Below, piece after piece: positions 1 to 9,637 of a stretch of DNA of 64,000 nt. Position numbers and translations under genes: made by a program. The DNA is from Neoalteromonas facilis (GTDB lineage: Bacteria > Pseudomonadota > Gammaproteobacteria > Enterobacterales > Alteromonadaceae). Below the pieces are notes generated by a model, which saw only the letters and a list, made by a program, of their open reading frames with translations, was not told the origin of the DNA and did not search any database. The stretch is taken from positions 248,001 to 312,000 of the forward strand of contig NZ_PEAY01000002.1 in the NCBI RefSeq assembly GCF_002807665.1, read 5' to 3'. Every line of letters starts with the position of its first letter. Position 1 is the stretch's first letter.

Positions 1-2
1 TT

Positions 3-446
3 AATGGCGGCCTCTTGGTACAAGAGCGTGATTTTGGCATGGTTGAAATGGAAGACTTGCAAGTCGTTACTAAGGTTAAGCCAACCGAAGAACAATTAAA
101 CGATCTCATGTTCACGTGGAAAGTGGCTAAATACGTGAAATCTAATGCGATTGTGTATTGTAAAGATGGCATGACCATCGGTGTAGGTGCAGGTCAAATG
201 AGCCGAGTATATTCCGCTAAAATTGCGGGTATCAAAGCGGCCGATGAAAACTTGCAGGTAGAAGGCTGTGTTATGGCATCTGACGCATTTTTCCCATTCA
301 GAGATGGCATTGATGCAGCTGCGGCTGCTGGCGTTAAAGCAGTTATTCAACCGGGTGGCTCAATGCGAGATGAGGAAGTCATTGCAGCAGCGGATGAGCA
401 CGGTATTGCTATGGTATTCACCGGCATGCGCCATTTCCGTCACTAA
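3..446 (+). CDS. purH: Bifunctional AICAR transformylase / IMP cyclohydrolase, C-terminal fragment
   Basis: This is the last ~147 residues of PurH, which formylates AICAR and closes the IMP ring, the last two steps of de novo purine synthesis. The reading frame enters the window already open (N-G-G-L-L-V-Q-E), so the true start lies upstream. The conserved C-terminal AICAR transformylase features are visible: the VGAGQMSR segment, ASDAFFPF, the QPGGS loop and the terminal FTGMRHFRH. The family is about 530 residues, so roughly a quarter is seen. purD follows 20 nt downstream on the same strand, the usual purH-purD operon. No damage is visible. Confidence 0.97.
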   Translation, partial: NGGLLVQERDFGMVEMEDLQVVTKVKPTEEQLNDLMFTWKVAKYVKSNAIVYCKDGMTIGVGAGQMSRVYSAKIAGIKAADENLQVEGCVMASDAFFPFRDGIDAAAAAGVKAVIQPGGSMRDEEVIAAADEHGIAMVFTGMRHFRH

Positions 447-466
447 TAGAGTCCAAGGAGTTAGTT

Positions 467-1753
467 GTGAAAGTATTAATCATTGGCAGTGGTGGTCGAG
501 AGCATGCACTAGCCTGGAAAGCAGGTCAGTCTGAAAGCGTTGAGAAAGTTTTCGTAGCACCCGGTAACGCAGGTACCGACATCGAGCCTAACATTGAAAA
601 CGTCGATATCGGTGTTGAAGATATCAACGGTTTGCTTGCCTTCGCGCAAGAGAACGCGATTGAACTTACCATCGTAGGCCCAGAGGCACCTCTAGTAATT
701 GGCGTCGTTGATGCTTTCCGTGATGCGGGGTTAAAAATCTTTGGTCCAACACAGGCGGCGGCCCAATTAGAAGGTTCAAAAGCCTTTACCAAAGACTTTT
801 TGGCTCGTCATGAAATCCCAACCGCGTTCTACTCGGTGTTTACCGAAGTAGAGCCTGCACTGGCCTACGTTAAGCAACACGGTGCTCCGATTGTGGTTAA
901 AGCTGATGGTTTAGCCGCGGGTAAAGGCGTTATTGTTGCGATGACGGAACAGGAAGCGGAAGCCGCGATTCGTGACATGTTGTCTGGTAATGCCTTTGGT
1001 GAAGCGGGTAGCCGCGTAGTTATTGAAGAGTTTCTGGATGGAGAAGAAGCGTCGTTCATTGTGATGGTTGATGGCGAACATGTATTGGCGTTTGCCACGA
1101 GCCAAGATCACAAACGCGCAGGCGATGGTGATACGGGCCCTAATACGGGTGGCATGGGGGCCTACTCTCCTGCTCCGGTTGTTACACCAGAAATACACGC
1201 GCGTATTATGCAGGAAGTGATAGAGCCAACGGTTCAGGGGATGAAAGCGGAAGGGAATGAATATACCGGCTTTTTGTACGCTGGGCTTATGATCATGGCA
1301 GATGGAACGCCAAAAGTGATCGAATACAATTGTCGCTTCGGCGATCCTGAAACTCAACCTATCATGATGCGACTTCAGTCTGATTTGGTAGAACTGTGTT
1401 TGGCGGCTTGTGAGCGTGAATTACACACCAAGGAAATCAACTTTACACCAAATGCAGCGGTAGGCGTTGTCTTAGCAGCAGGTGGATATCCGGCAAGTTA
1501 TCCCAAAGGTGATGTGATCAACGGTTTAGACAATGTACCGAGCGCACTGGGTAAAGTATTCCATGCAGGCACGGTAAACGTTGATGGTCAAGTTGTCACT
1601 TCCGGTGGACGTGTGTTGTGTGCCACAGCGTTGGGCGAAAGCGTGACCGAAGCTCAACAAAAGGCATATGAGATAGTGGCCAAAATCGCGTGGAAAGATA
1701 TGTATTTCAGACGTGATATTGCTTACCGAGCGATCCGCAGAGAAAACGCGTAA
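467..1753 (+). CDS. purD: Phosphoribosylamine--glycine ligase (GAR synthetase)
   Basis: PurD joins phosphoribosylamine and glycine using ATP, the second step of purine synthesis. At 428 residues it has the standard length. It begins with the conserved GSGGREHALAWK segment. ATP-grasp features include HKRAGDGDTGPNTGGMGAY near residues 215-233 and EYNCRFGDPETQ at 286-297. The start is a GTG at 467, chosen because an AAGGAG Shine-Dalgarno lies 6 nt upstream and because the protein then begins exactly as the family does. It is co-transcribed with purH. A GC-rich hairpin follows the stop codon. Confidence 0.98.
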   Translation: MKVLIIGSGGREHALAWKAGQSESVEKVFVAPGNAGTDIEPNIENVDIGVEDINGLLAFAQENAIELTIVGPEAPLVIGVVDAFRDAGLKIFGPTQAAAQLEGSKAFTKDFLARHEIPTAFYSVFTEVEPALAYVKQHGAPIVVKADGLAAGKGVIVAMTEQEAEAAIRDMLSGNAFGEAGSRVVIEEFLDGEEASFIVMVDGEHVLAFATSQDHKRAGDGDTGPNTGGMGAYSPAPVVTPEIHARIMQEVIEPTVQGMKAEGNEYTGFLYAGLMIMADGTPKVIEYNCRFGDPETQPIMMRLQSDLVELCLAACERELHTKEINFTPNAAVGVVLAAGGYPASYPKGDVINGLDNVPSALGKVFHAGTVNVDGQVVTSGGRVLCATALGESVTEAQQKAYEIVAKIAWKDMYFRRDIAYRAIRRENA

Positions 1754-1767
1754 GTATAATCTGTTAG

Positions 1768-1798
1768 CGCTGCCCACTTTGCCGAAAAGGGGGCAGCG
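1768..1798 (+). terminator. Hairpin after purH-purD
   Basis: An 8-bp GC-rich stem (CGCTGCCC / GGGCAGCG) with a 15-nt loop begins 15 nt after the purD stop. The following sequence is AT-rich but has no real T-run, so termination strength is uncertain. Confidence 0.5.
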
Positions 1799-1915
1799 AA
1801 TCTATATCAATAAATGTTGATTAATATCGAGCAAATAGCATTTCTTTGTAGACTTTCCAGCTACGGTTAACTACGGTTATATCACTGAATTCTATATTTG
1901 ATTGTCGTACTGGCT

Positions 1916-2785
1916 GTGAAAAAATCGTATTTGCTTTCACTGTTGACGTTTCTCCCGTTAGGCTTTGCTTTCAATGCAACTGCCGATGAGAACGAAATCA
2001 ACTGGCAAGTGTTTCATGCCCCGCCTATTCATATAAAAGTGGGTCCAGACGCAGGAAAAGGGTTCGTTGATTTGATGCTCACAGAGTTGATGAGCAAGAT
2101 GCCCGAGTACCAGCATCACCAACCCTTTACAACCCAATCACGAGCGCTGCACGATATCGAAGTGGGTAAGCAAGTTTGTCACCCTTCACTGTTTAAAACG
2201 CCAGAAAGAGAGAAATTTGCGGTGTTTTCAAAACCCACATTGTTCTCACCAGCGAACCGGTTGATTGTAAAGCCCGCCGATATTGTCGCGCTGGAATTGC
2301 CTCAGGTAATTGATCTGGATGAAATATTGCAGCAGCACCAATTAACATTGGGATTGGTTCAAGGGCGTTCCTATGGGCCTTACATCGATGGAATAATCAA
2401 AGGGTATGGCGACGACAATATAGTGCGGATTTCGCCAGAGCAAAGTGAAGTTATCTTCCGTTTACTTGAAAACGGGCGAATTCAGTCCACAGTCGCCTAT
2501 CCGTTTGAGGTTAATTACTATCATCGATATAACATGCAGGAAGCGCATCAAAAAGTTGCATTGTATATCAAAGGTGAACCTGAGTTCGTAATGGGAAGGG
2601 TGGCGTGCCCCAACAATGAGTGGGGGCAAAAAGTCGTTCACAGAGTGAATGCCGTGTTAAGCGAGTTGGTTCGCACTGATGCATATGAAAAAGCGATGAC
2701 AACCTGGTGGCGGGAAGAGGCTGACACAGCGGCTTTCCGAGACTTTTACGATACGGTCTTTTTAAGTCATTACGCTATCGAATAA
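1916..2785 (+). CDS. Periplasmic solute-binding-like protein (SBP_bac_3 / TIGR02285-like)
   Basis: A secreted protein of about 289 residues resembling family-3 extracellular solute-binding proteins, of the stand-alone type common in Vibrio and Alteromonas that is not linked to ABC permeases. I chose the GTG at 1916 because it gives a compact signal peptide (K-K, then a hydrophobic stretch, cleavage near NATA|DE); an upstream TTG at 1898 would add six residues. Typical features are the acidic-rich start of the mature protein, a PEREKFAVFSKP segment and two cysteines (QVCHPS, RVACPN) that could form a disulfide. The ligand is unknown. A potassium channel gene starts 17 nt after its stop codon, suggesting co-transcription. 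Confidence 0.75.
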   Translation: MKKSYLLSLLTFLPLGFAFNATADENEINWQVFHAPPIHIKVGPDAGKGFVDLMLTELMSKMPEYQHHQPFTTQSRALHDIEVGKQVCHPSLFKTPEREKFAVFSKPTLFSPANRLIVKPADIVALELPQVIDLDEILQQHQLTLGLVQGRSYGPYIDGIIKGYGDDNIVRISPEQSEVIFRLLENGRIQSTVAYPFEVNYYHRYNMQEAHQKVALYIKGEPEFVMGRVACPNNEWGQKVVHRVNAVLSELVRTDAYEKAMTTWWREEADTAAFRDFYDTVFLSHYAIE

Positions 2786-2802
2786 CAAGTTGACGCTCTT
2801 TG

Positions 2803-3807
2803 ATGAATCTTAATGACTTTAAACAATCGCTGTTCTTCACGCTACAGCCGTACGACAAAAACAATCAAAAAGGTCGTTGGTTCGACTGGTTACTCATAAT
2901 TCTCATTGTTGCGAATGTTATCGCCGTAATGCTCGAAACAATGCCGGAAGTGGGTACTCGCTATCATCTTGAATTTCTGGCTTTTGAAATATTCTCAGTG
3001 GGCGTGTTTACAATAGAATACATTGCGCGGATCTGGACGTGCACGCTAGAGGAAGACTACGAACCAATCAAAACAGGTGAAACAGCGAGTCATTATCGAC
3101 TTCGGTTTTTGTATCGACCGATGTCGTTAATTGATTTGATGGCTATCTTGCCGTTTTACTTAGGGATGATATTTGCAATTGATTTACGGGTATTGCGCTT
3201 GTTCCGCTTGGTGCGCATGATCAAGCTTGGGCGCTATTCTATCGCCATGCAAACATTGCAGATGGTGATAGCGCGTGAATATCGAGTGATCATTGCGGCC
3301 TTGGGCATGTTGATGATTGTTATGGTAATCGCCGCCACCACAATGTATCACTTAGAGCGGTATGCCCAACCTGAGCATTTTGGCAGCATACCGCAAGCTC
3401 TTTGGTGGTCGGTTGTGACCTTAAGTACGGTGGGATATGGTGATGTCTCACCCATCACCGCATTAGGCCAATTTGTGGCGGGGCTATTTATCCTTATCGG
3501 TGTTGCGTTGTTTGCTTTACCGGCAGGTATCTTAGCGTCGAGTTTTACTGAACAAATGTCGCTACGTCGGGATAAGTTCCGCGCTCAGGTGATCAATATG
3601 TTGCACAACGGACATCTACAGCTTACGGATATCGATAGGCTTGAAAATCTGCGCCGGTCGTTGCAACTTGACAGAGAGGAAGCGCAAGCGCTGTTTGCTT
3701 CTATCCGGGCGCAAACAAAGATATCTCAGCCGCAATCCTTAAGCCATTGTCCTCACTGCAAAAAGCCACTGTTAGAGGGGGAAACCCATCAACATAAACC
3801 GGATTAA
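2803..3807 (+). CDS. Voltage-gated potassium channel (Kv-like, six TM)
   Basis: A 334-residue inner-membrane ion channel. The S4 voltage-sensor helix is recognisable by arginines every third residue (DLRVLRLFRLVRMIK), and the potassium selectivity filter TVGYGD lies at residues 209-214 between the last two helices. After S6 a cytoplasmic tail of ~90 residues ends in a half zinc-ribbon (CPHC) and a His-rich end. The ATG at 2803 is preferred over an adjacent in-frame TTG at 2800. It follows the solute-binding-like gene by 17 nt. The ion preference is inferred from the filter; the physiological role is not visible. Confidence 0.9.
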   Translation: MNLNDFKQSLFFTLQPYDKNNQKGRWFDWLLIILIVANVIAVMLETMPEVGTRYHLEFLAFEIFSVGVFTIEYIARIWTCTLEEDYEPIKTGETASHYRLRFLYRPMSLIDLMAILPFYLGMIFAIDLRVLRLFRLVRMIKLGRYSIAMQTLQMVIAREYRVIIAALGMLMIVMVIAATTMYHLERYAQPEHFGSIPQALWWSVVTLSTVGYGDVSPITALGQFVAGLFILIGVALFALPAGILASSFTEQMSLRRDKFRAQVINMLHNGHLQLTDIDRLENLRRSLQLDREEAQALFASIRAQTKISQPQSLSHCPHCKKPLLEGETHQHKPD

Positions 3808-3880
3808 TCACGGTAAATCGCTTGATTATTGTTGTTGCGTTGCTTATAACTAACCTCCCTATCTTTTGCGTTAGAGAACT

Positions 3881-4783
3881 ATGTCAGTAAAGCATCCGAT
3901 TATTGCAATCACCGGCTCGTCAGGTGCGGGAACGACAACCACTACTAATGCAATTCGTCATATTTTCAGAAACCTATCGGTAAATTCTGCCGTGGTTGCT
4001 GGTGATAGCTTTCACCGCTTTACGCGCCCGGAAATGGAAGTCGAAATTCGCAAAGCACAAGAGCAGGGGCGGCACATTAGTTATTTCGGTCCTAAGGCGA
4101 ATGACTTTGTGATGCTGGAAAACCTGTTTAAGGAGTATGCGGAAACTGGGCGCGGTAAGTTTCGTCAATATCTGCACACATTTGATGAAGCGGTTCCGTT
4201 TAATCAAATGCCCGGCACCTTTACACCCTGGCAAGACCTGCCTGAAAACACGGACCTGTTATTCTATGAAGGTTTGCACGGTGGCGTTGCGACAGATGAA
4301 GCGGACGTGGCGCAACACGTTGATTTGCTGGTGGGCATGGTGCCTATCGTAAACCTTGAGTGGATCCAGAAAATTGTGCGCGATACGACCGATAGAGGAC
4401 ATTCTCGCGAAGCGGTGATGAGCAGTATTGTTAGGAGTTTGGATGATTATTTTCATTACATAACGCCGCAGTTCTCGCGCACGCACGTCAATTTTCAGCG
4501 CGTTCCGACAGTTGATACGTCGAACCCGTTTAGCGCACGAGAAATCCCCAGCCAAGACGAAAGCTTTGTGGTTGTGCGCTTCCGCCGAGAAATGCGCAAC
4601 GTTGATTTCCCTTATTTACTGCAAATGATTGATGGCGCCTTTATGTCGCGCATCAATACATTAGTGGTGCCGGGCGGAAAGATGGGCTTGGCCATGGAAC
4701 TTATATTAACGCCGCTGATTGAAGAGATGCTTGAGAAGAAGCGTCGTGCCGGATTCCAAGTGGATTGGCTACAAGACCGTTAA
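3881..4783 (+). CDS. prkB: Phosphoribulokinase-like protein PrkB
   Basis: A 300-residue P-loop kinase of the bacterial phosphoribulokinase family. The P-loop GSSGAGTTTT is at residues 12-21; GDSFHR, HISYFGP, LFYEGLHGG and VPGGKMGLAMEL are conserved family segments. It closely resembles E. coli PrkB (YhfU-neighbourhood protein). Phosphoribulokinase makes ribulose-1,5-bisphosphate in carbon fixation, but no RuBisCO genes are visible, and the physiological substrate of this heterotroph subgroup is unsettled. The gene ends one base before the convergent SGNH hydrolase gene. Confidence 0.9.
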   Translation: MSVKHPIIAITGSSGAGTTTTTNAIRHIFRNLSVNSAVVAGDSFHRFTRPEMEVEIRKAQEQGRHISYFGPKANDFVMLENLFKEYAETGRGKFRQYLHTFDEAVPFNQMPGTFTPWQDLPENTDLLFYEGLHGGVATDEADVAQHVDLLVGMVPIVNLEWIQKIVRDTTDRGHSREAVMSSIVRSLDDYFHYITPQFSRTHVNFQRVPTVDTSNPFSAREIPSQDESFVVVRFRREMRNVDFPYLLQMIDGAFMSRINTLVVPGGKMGLAMELILTPLIEEMLEKKRRAGFQVDWLQDR

Positions 4784-4784
4784 T

Positions 4785-5558
4785 TTACGGCTTGGATTTA
4801 TTAAACTGCGCGATCACAGCTGCAAGCCTTTCTCCCCATGCTTGATAAAGTGGCTCTCCCGGGTGAAATCCATCCTGTGCCATTGTTGATACATCGTCGA
4901 TAAAGCGTAACGAAAAAAAGCGTTGTAACGGGTTGTGTGCAATTAACTGTTGTAGCGCGTCATCAAACTCATCTGCTCTTTTGCCTAAATACCAACGCAA
5001 TGGTTGAGGAAGGGCTGGAAAGCGAGCCATAGGGGGCAATCCACAGGTAACAACCTTTGCGCCTTTGAAGCGATTTTGGATCTGCTGGTATAGCGCTTGC
5101 TGCTCTGACTGCCAGATGGCAAGAGAACGGTTTTTAGTGACATCATTGACGCCAAAGACGGTGACAACGATATCTGCCCGTTCAGACGGTGGTAGGGACT
5201 TCATCCACTCGATGCCGTCATGTGATGTCGCGCCGGTTTGGGCTATAAGCGTAATATTTACCGGTTCAGGTGAAAGTGCGTTGCGTAGATTGCCTAATAA
5301 CGCGGTGTTTTGATGAGATGCACCCACACCTGCGGCGGAGGAATCACCCACTATCAATATGTTGCAGGCGCTCTTGTTTGAAAATATTGTGCGGTTTCCT
5401 TCTGGCTCCGGTAATGTCGGCGTATTGCGTCTAACGTGTTTACCTTGATACAAAAGTACCGGAGCAAGCGTTAATGTTCGAATTAGGTGATGCACAAAAG
5501 CGTCTGTCAGTTGATTTGAAACAGGTTGTAACATTCCTACTGAACAATGTCGACGCAA
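4785..5558 (-). CDS. SGNH/GDSL-type esterase/lipase family protein
   Basis: A 257-residue serine hydrolase of the SGNH fold. Block I is GDSSAAGVG with nucleophile Ser73, block III is GVND with Asn138, and block V is DGFHP giving catalytic Asp229 and His232. An N-terminal ~65-residue extension is only weakly hydrophobic (TLTLAPVLLYQGK), so a membrane anchor is possible but no clear signal peptide is seen; an internal Met at residue 9 is an alternative start. The substrate is not predictable (acyl or acetyl esters). It is convergent with prkB and divergent from ompR. Confidence 0.85.
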   Translation of the reverse strand: MRRHCSVGMLQPVSNQLTDAFVHHLIRTLTLAPVLLYQGKHVRRNTPTLPEPEGNRTIFSNKSACNILIVGDSSAAGVGASHQNTALLGNLRNALSPEPVNITLIAQTGATSHDGIEWMKSLPPSERADIVVTVFGVNDVTKNRSLAIWQSEQQALYQQIQNRFKGAKVVTCGLPPMARFPALPQPLRWYLGKRADEFDDALQQLIAHNPLQRFFSLRFIDDVSTMAQDGFHPGEPLYQAWGERLAAVIAQFNKSKP

Positions 5559-5620
5559 GGCGCTTTTTTGTTTGCTGATGATGCTTTATAGTCTAATTAG
5601 GCAGTCTAACGGATTTCATT

Positions 5621-6349
5621 ATGGGTCAAGAAACATCCAAAATTTTAGTGGTTGATGACGATATGCGTCTTCGCGCATTGTTAGAGCGCTATTTGGTCGA
5701 GCAAGGCTATCAAGTGCGTTCTGCCGCGAATGCTGAGCAAATGGACAGGCTTTTAGAGCGCGAAAATTTCCACTTGATTGTATTGGACTTGATGCTACCC
5801 GGTGAAGACGGATTATCGATTTGTCGACGCTTACGGCAAAAAGACAATGATATTCCGATCATCATGTTAACGGCAAAGGGAGATGAAGTTGATCGTATCA
5901 TTGGCCTGGAAATGGGCGCAGATGATTACCTTCCTAAACCGTTTAACCCTAGAGAATTACTGGCGCGTGCAAAAGCTGTATTGCGCAGAAAGGCAACTGA
6001 AGCGCCGGGTGCGCCAAGTCAGTCTGAGCAAGTTGTAGAGTTTGGTCGATACAAACTTAATTTAGCTACACGTGAAATGACAGACGACGGTAAGCCGCTG
6101 AGTTTGACCAGTGGGGAATTTGCCGTCCTTAAGTCATTGGTAACACACCCGCGTGAGCCTTTGTCGCGTGACAAGCTAATGAACCTTGCCCGAGGTCGTG
6201 ATTACAGTGCATTAGAGCGCAGTATCGATGTGCAAGTGTCGCGCTTGCGTCGCATGCTAGAGGTTGATCCTGCAAACCCTCGCTATATTCAGACAGTGTG
6301 GGGGCTAGGTTATGTATTTGTACCGGATGGTTCTGTACCGGGCGAATAG
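5621..6349 (+). CDS. ompR: Two-component response regulator OmpR
   Basis: A 242-residue OmpR, the osmolarity-responsive transcription factor paired with EnvZ. The receiver domain has the acidic pocket D12-D14, phosphoacceptor Asp56 (LDLMLPGEDG), Thr84 and Lys106. The C-terminal winged helix runs from about residue 140 to 238 (LTSGEFAVLK, SIDVQVSRLRR, IQTVWGLGYVFVP). envZ follows 13 nt downstream, the conserved ompB operon. The length and motifs match E. coli OmpR. Confidence 0.97.
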   Translation: MGQETSKILVVDDDMRLRALLERYLVEQGYQVRSAANAEQMDRLLERENFHLIVLDLMLPGEDGLSICRRLRQKDNDIPIIMLTAKGDEVDRIIGLEMGADDYLPKPFNPRELLARAKAVLRRKATEAPGAPSQSEQVVEFGRYKLNLATREMTDDGKPLSLTSGEFAVLKSLVTHPREPLSRDKLMNLARGRDYSALERSIDVQVSRLRRMLEVDPANPRYIQTVWGLGYVFVPDGSVPGE

Positions 6350-6362
6350 TTAACCTATTGCT

Positions 6363-7697
6363 ATGCGAATATTGCCCAAAAGTGCGTTTGGTCAGACGGT
6401 TTTACTGATAGGCGTACTGCTTCTTATCAATCAAGTGGTGTCTTATTTAGGCGTCGCTTATTATTTTGTTCGTCCCAGTTATCAGCAAATCAGTGGGCTC
6501 ATTGCCGATCAGGTTAACGTGATAATCAATGAAGAAATCCACCTGCGCAACCCGGAAGGTAAGCGTGCCTTTTCTGAACTCACCGATATTCATTTTTTTA
6601 CTCCCGAAGAAGCTCAAGCAAATGGGCTTAACAATGCCACCTATTACGCCTTTATTTCTAATGCGGTATCACAGCGCCTAGAGACGAATGCCAACGTCAT
6701 GATCGGCATGTTAGGCGATTCTAGAGCCCAGCAATTGTGGGTTGTGTGGGTCAACACACCACGCGCGAAAGATGTGTGGATAGCACTACCGATGCAGGGT
6801 GTTTCCAGTGGTGACTTTTCGCCTTTAACCTTATTTCTGATTGTTATTGGTGTACTCAGTGTGGTGGGCGGTTGGCTATTCGTGCGCCGCGTCAATAGAC
6901 CACTGCAAGCACTGGAAGCTGCGGCGATTAATGTTGGCCATGGACATTTCCCCAAACCTCTGGCGGAGGAGGGCACAAGTGAAATCATGGCAGTAACAAA
7001 AGCATTCAACCAGATGTCAAAAGGCATTAAGCAGTTGGAAGATGACAGAACCTTAATGACCGCGGGTATTTCTCACGATTTACGCACACCACTTACACGC
7101 ATCCGATTAGCCACAGAAATGCTGCCGGAAGATCAGGACTGGGTCAAAGAAGGAATTGTGCAAGACATTGAGGATATGAACGACATCATCGATCAGTTTA
7201 TTGAATATGCACGATTGGATCACAGCGAACAGCGGGAGCTAGGTGATCTTAACGATATTATTCGTGATCTGGTTCAGGTTAGGCACCTTGATGACGGCCA
7301 CAATATTGAGTTGTCGCTTATGGAATTACCGCAAACCTTTATGCGTAAAATTGCGATAAAACGTGTTTTGGATAATTTGATTGAGAATGCGTTTAAGTAT
7401 GGAAGCCCCAAGATAAAAGTAAGCACTCACATTCATCCGAACAAGGCATCGATTATTTGTTGTGTACGTGATTTTGGCGCGGGCATTGAGGATGATGACA
7501 TTGAGTCGTTGTTTTCCCCCTTTGTTCGTGGCGACAAAGCGCGCGGGGCGGCACATGGCAGCACAGGATCAGGCTTAGGGTTAGCCATATCTAAACGTAT
7601 CATCGATATGCATGGCGGACGGATCAGCATTGAAAATCATGCAGAGGGAGGGCTTAATGTTTGTTTTGCACTTCCAATCATCGATCGTCAATCCTAA
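6363..7697 (+). CDS. envZ: Osmosensor histidine kinase EnvZ
   Basis: A 444-residue inner-membrane histidine kinase/phosphatase acting on OmpR. TM1 is about residues 12-35, a periplasmic domain runs to ~150, TM2 is ~156-174, followed by HAMP. The phosphorylation site is His238 in [14 protein letters not shown]. The ATPase domain shows the N box ([11 protein letters not shown], 337-347), G1 (RDFGAG, 369-374) and G2 ([10 protein letters not shown], 399-408). The gene is downstream of ompR on the same strand. No obvious terminator follows within the 32-nt gap to the convergent diguanylate cyclase gene. Confidence 0.96.
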   Translation: MRILPKSAFGQTVLLIGVLLLINQVVSYLGVAYYFVRPSYQQISGLIADQVNVIINEEIHLRNPEGKRAFSELTDIHFFTPEEAQANGLNNATYYAFISNAVSQRLETNANVMIGMLGDSRAQQLWVVWVNTPRAKDVWIALPMQGVSSGDFSPLTLFLIVIGVLSVVGGWLFVRRVNRPLQALEAAAINVGHGHFPKPLAEEGTSEIMAVTKAFNQMSKGIKQLEDDRTLMTAGISHDLRTPLTRIRLATEMLPEDQDWVKEGIVQDIEDMNDIIDQFIEYARLDHSEQRELGDLNDIIRDLVQVRHLDDGHNIELSLMELPQTFMRKIAIKRVLDNLIENAFKYGSPKIKVSTHIHPNKASIICCVRDFGAGIEDDDIESLFSPFVRGDKARGAAHGSTGSGLGLAISKRIIDMHGGRISIENHAEGGLNVCFALPIIDRQS

Positions 7698-7729
7698 ATG
7701 AGCTTGCACTAGCCCAAGCACAATGACCG

Positions 7730-9637
7730 TTAGTGATTGGCCATTTTGACCGCATTCCGCCCGGCATTCTTAGCCTCATACAATGCATCATCGGCGGCTT
7801 TGACTAAAGCATCCAAGCTGTAACCTTGTTGCTCGGTACAGGCGACACCTAAACTTATACTAAAGGTCAAGCGCGAGCTCTCCAGATGAAAAACTTTTTC
7901 AGCAATGTTGCTGCGCAAACGCTCGGCAATAGTAGCCGCTTCTTCAAGCGCGATATGAGGCATTAAAACTAAGAACTCTTCCCCTCCAATGCGACCTAGT
8001 TGGCAATCGTTGCGCAATAAATGTTGAGCCTGACGCGCCGCTGAACGTATTACAACATCTCCTAACTGATGTCCGTGTGTATCATTGATGCGCTTAAAGT
8101 TGTCGATATCAAAAATAATCAAGGATAAGGGCTGCTGCTGTCGAGAAGCTTGCTCAATGGCTTTCAGACTTTGCTCTAGAATATGGCGCCGATTACTGAT
8201 CCCGGTTAACCCATCAGTATTCGCCTTGTGTTTAAACAATCGTCTGGATTGAAAAAGAAATAGTGCGATAACGGTCACAACCAACGCGAGCAAGGCTATA
8301 AATAACATGCTTAGATTGGCAATATGTTGTTCACTTTCTTGTCGCTTTAATTCCAGTTGTTGGATGTTGATTTCTTGCTCTAATAGCTTGTTTTTATAGC
8401 TTGTAATGGTCGCATCATGATCCAACGAGGAAAGGACTGTTTGGCGGTTGATAAGATCCAGTTTTTCTTTATGTTCCTGTTCTATTCGCAGCATAAGGTT
8501 CGCAACCGCGGTCTTTGTTTCACCTTCAGTGGCTGCAATAAACGCGTTAGCCTCTAGGATCATAGGGTGCTCGAGATCAGCTGAAGGAGATAGCGTAATG
8601 TATTGTGCAGCGGCTTTGGCTGCCTCCTCAAGTTGACCATTGCGCGCAAAAGCTCTGGCAAGATAAATATAGGAAACACGTACGAAGTACTTCTCACTGG
8701 TATTGTCTTGTTCTGCAATAGCTTTTTGATACAAGGTAATTGCTTCTTCAACCTCGCCTTCTCTAAGGGCTACTCGGGCCAGATTGAAATGGGCAAAAAA
8801 CAGGAAATCAGCGTATTGAGGCAATTTTTCCGCTAACGCATACATTTCTTGTGCATGTTCGCGCGCATCGTCAAAACGTTCTAACTCTATCGCTTCGCCA
8901 ACTAAACCGTGCAGCATGTTAAATACATCTGGCCAATCTTCAACGGCTAACCATTGCTCATAGGCATTAGCCAAATGTAAATAGGCCTGTTGGTGTAATT
9001 CGTTATCACGGTACAACAATGCCGTTGCATTGTAGATCATCGCCGTAGGTGCATAACCCAATTGGTGCGTATTGGCTTCGGCAAGTGCTTCATCAAGCAG
9101 AGCGAGTCCGGTTGAAAATTCGTCACTATTGCGGAAACAAAAAGCATGTTGTGTGAGTGCTTTTACCAGAATTTCAGGATCAGTCACTTGGCGTGCCAGT
9201 TCAACGGCAATGACGCGGTCAGGGCAATATTGGTTTATATCATTGGTCTGTAAATAGGTAACATATGAGCGCTCAAGATAACTTTTTACTAGCTCGCTTG
9301 TCGGAGAAATGCTTTCCAATAGCGTGATGGCCTGAGTATAGCTTTTCCATGACGCTTCCAACTGATTGAGGCGTTCCTGCCGTTCGGCAAGCATCATGTG
9401 GTAGCGGCCTTGGTCAATGACAGGCCAATTGTGACTATTGGACTCAGCAAGTAACAACATATCGACTTGTTGAGCCCTATCCTGCACGCCTTCTAGGCGC
9501 ATTTTAAGATCAGACAGTGAACTATCTGTATTGGCAAAGGCGGGCAATGAAAGACAGAAAATTACCGCGAATAGAGAGACTGTTAATACAACAGATTTAA
9601 TGACTACTTTTCTCAAAATGGTGATTGTCCGCGGCAC
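7730..9637 (-). CDS. TPR-repeat membrane diguanylate cyclase (GGDEF)
   Basis: A protein of about 635 residues. An N-terminal hydrophobic signal/anchor (~residues 11-35, ending PAFANTDSS) leads to a periplasmic region of tetratricopeptide-like helices (~45-370), a coiled-coil, one TM helix (~435-460) and a C-terminal GGDEF domain. The active-site loop reads GGEEF at 551-555, a catalytically competent variant; the product-inhibition RxxD site is not intact (RNDC), so feedback inhibition may be lost. The GTG at 9637 overlaps the upstream 99-residue gene by 25 nt; a TTG at 9616 overlapping its stop (TTGA) is an alternative. It is the last gene of a three-gene unit with a chemoreceptor. Confidence 0.88.
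   Translation of the reverse strand: MPRTITILRKVVIKSVVLTVSLFAVIFCLSLPAFANTDSSLSDLKMRLEGVQDRAQQVDMLLLAESNSHNWPVIDQGRYHMMLAERQERLNQLEASWKSYTQAITLLESISPTSELVKSYLERSYVTYLQTNDINQYCPDRVIAVELARQVTDPEILVKALTQHAFCFRNSDEFSTGLALLDEALAEANTHQLGYAPTAMIYNATALLYRDNELHQQAYLHLANAYEQWLAVEDWPDVFNMLHGLVGEAIELERFDDAREHAQEMYALAEKLPQYADFLFFAHFNLARVALREGEVEEAITLYQKAIAEQDNTSEKYFVRVSYIYLARAFARNGQLEEAAKAAAQYITLSPSADLEHPMILEANAFIAATEGETKTAVANLMLRIEQEHKEKLDLINRQTVLSSLDHDATITSYKNKLLEQEINIQQLELKRQESEQHIANLSMLFIALLALVVTVIALFLFQSRRLFKHKANTDGLTGISNRRHILEQSLKAIEQASRQQQPLSLIIFDIDNFKRINDTHGHQLGDVVIRSAARQAQHLLRNDCQLGRIGGEEFLVLMPHIALEEAATIAERLRSNIAEKVFHLESSRLTFSISLGVACTEQQGYSLDALVKAADDALYEAKNAGRNAVKMANH

Noticed and set aside
911-1357. 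148-codon open frame antisense to purD
   Set aside because: Lies fully within a perfectly conserved purD, has no ribosome site, and its composition reflects the complementary strand of codon-biased DNA.
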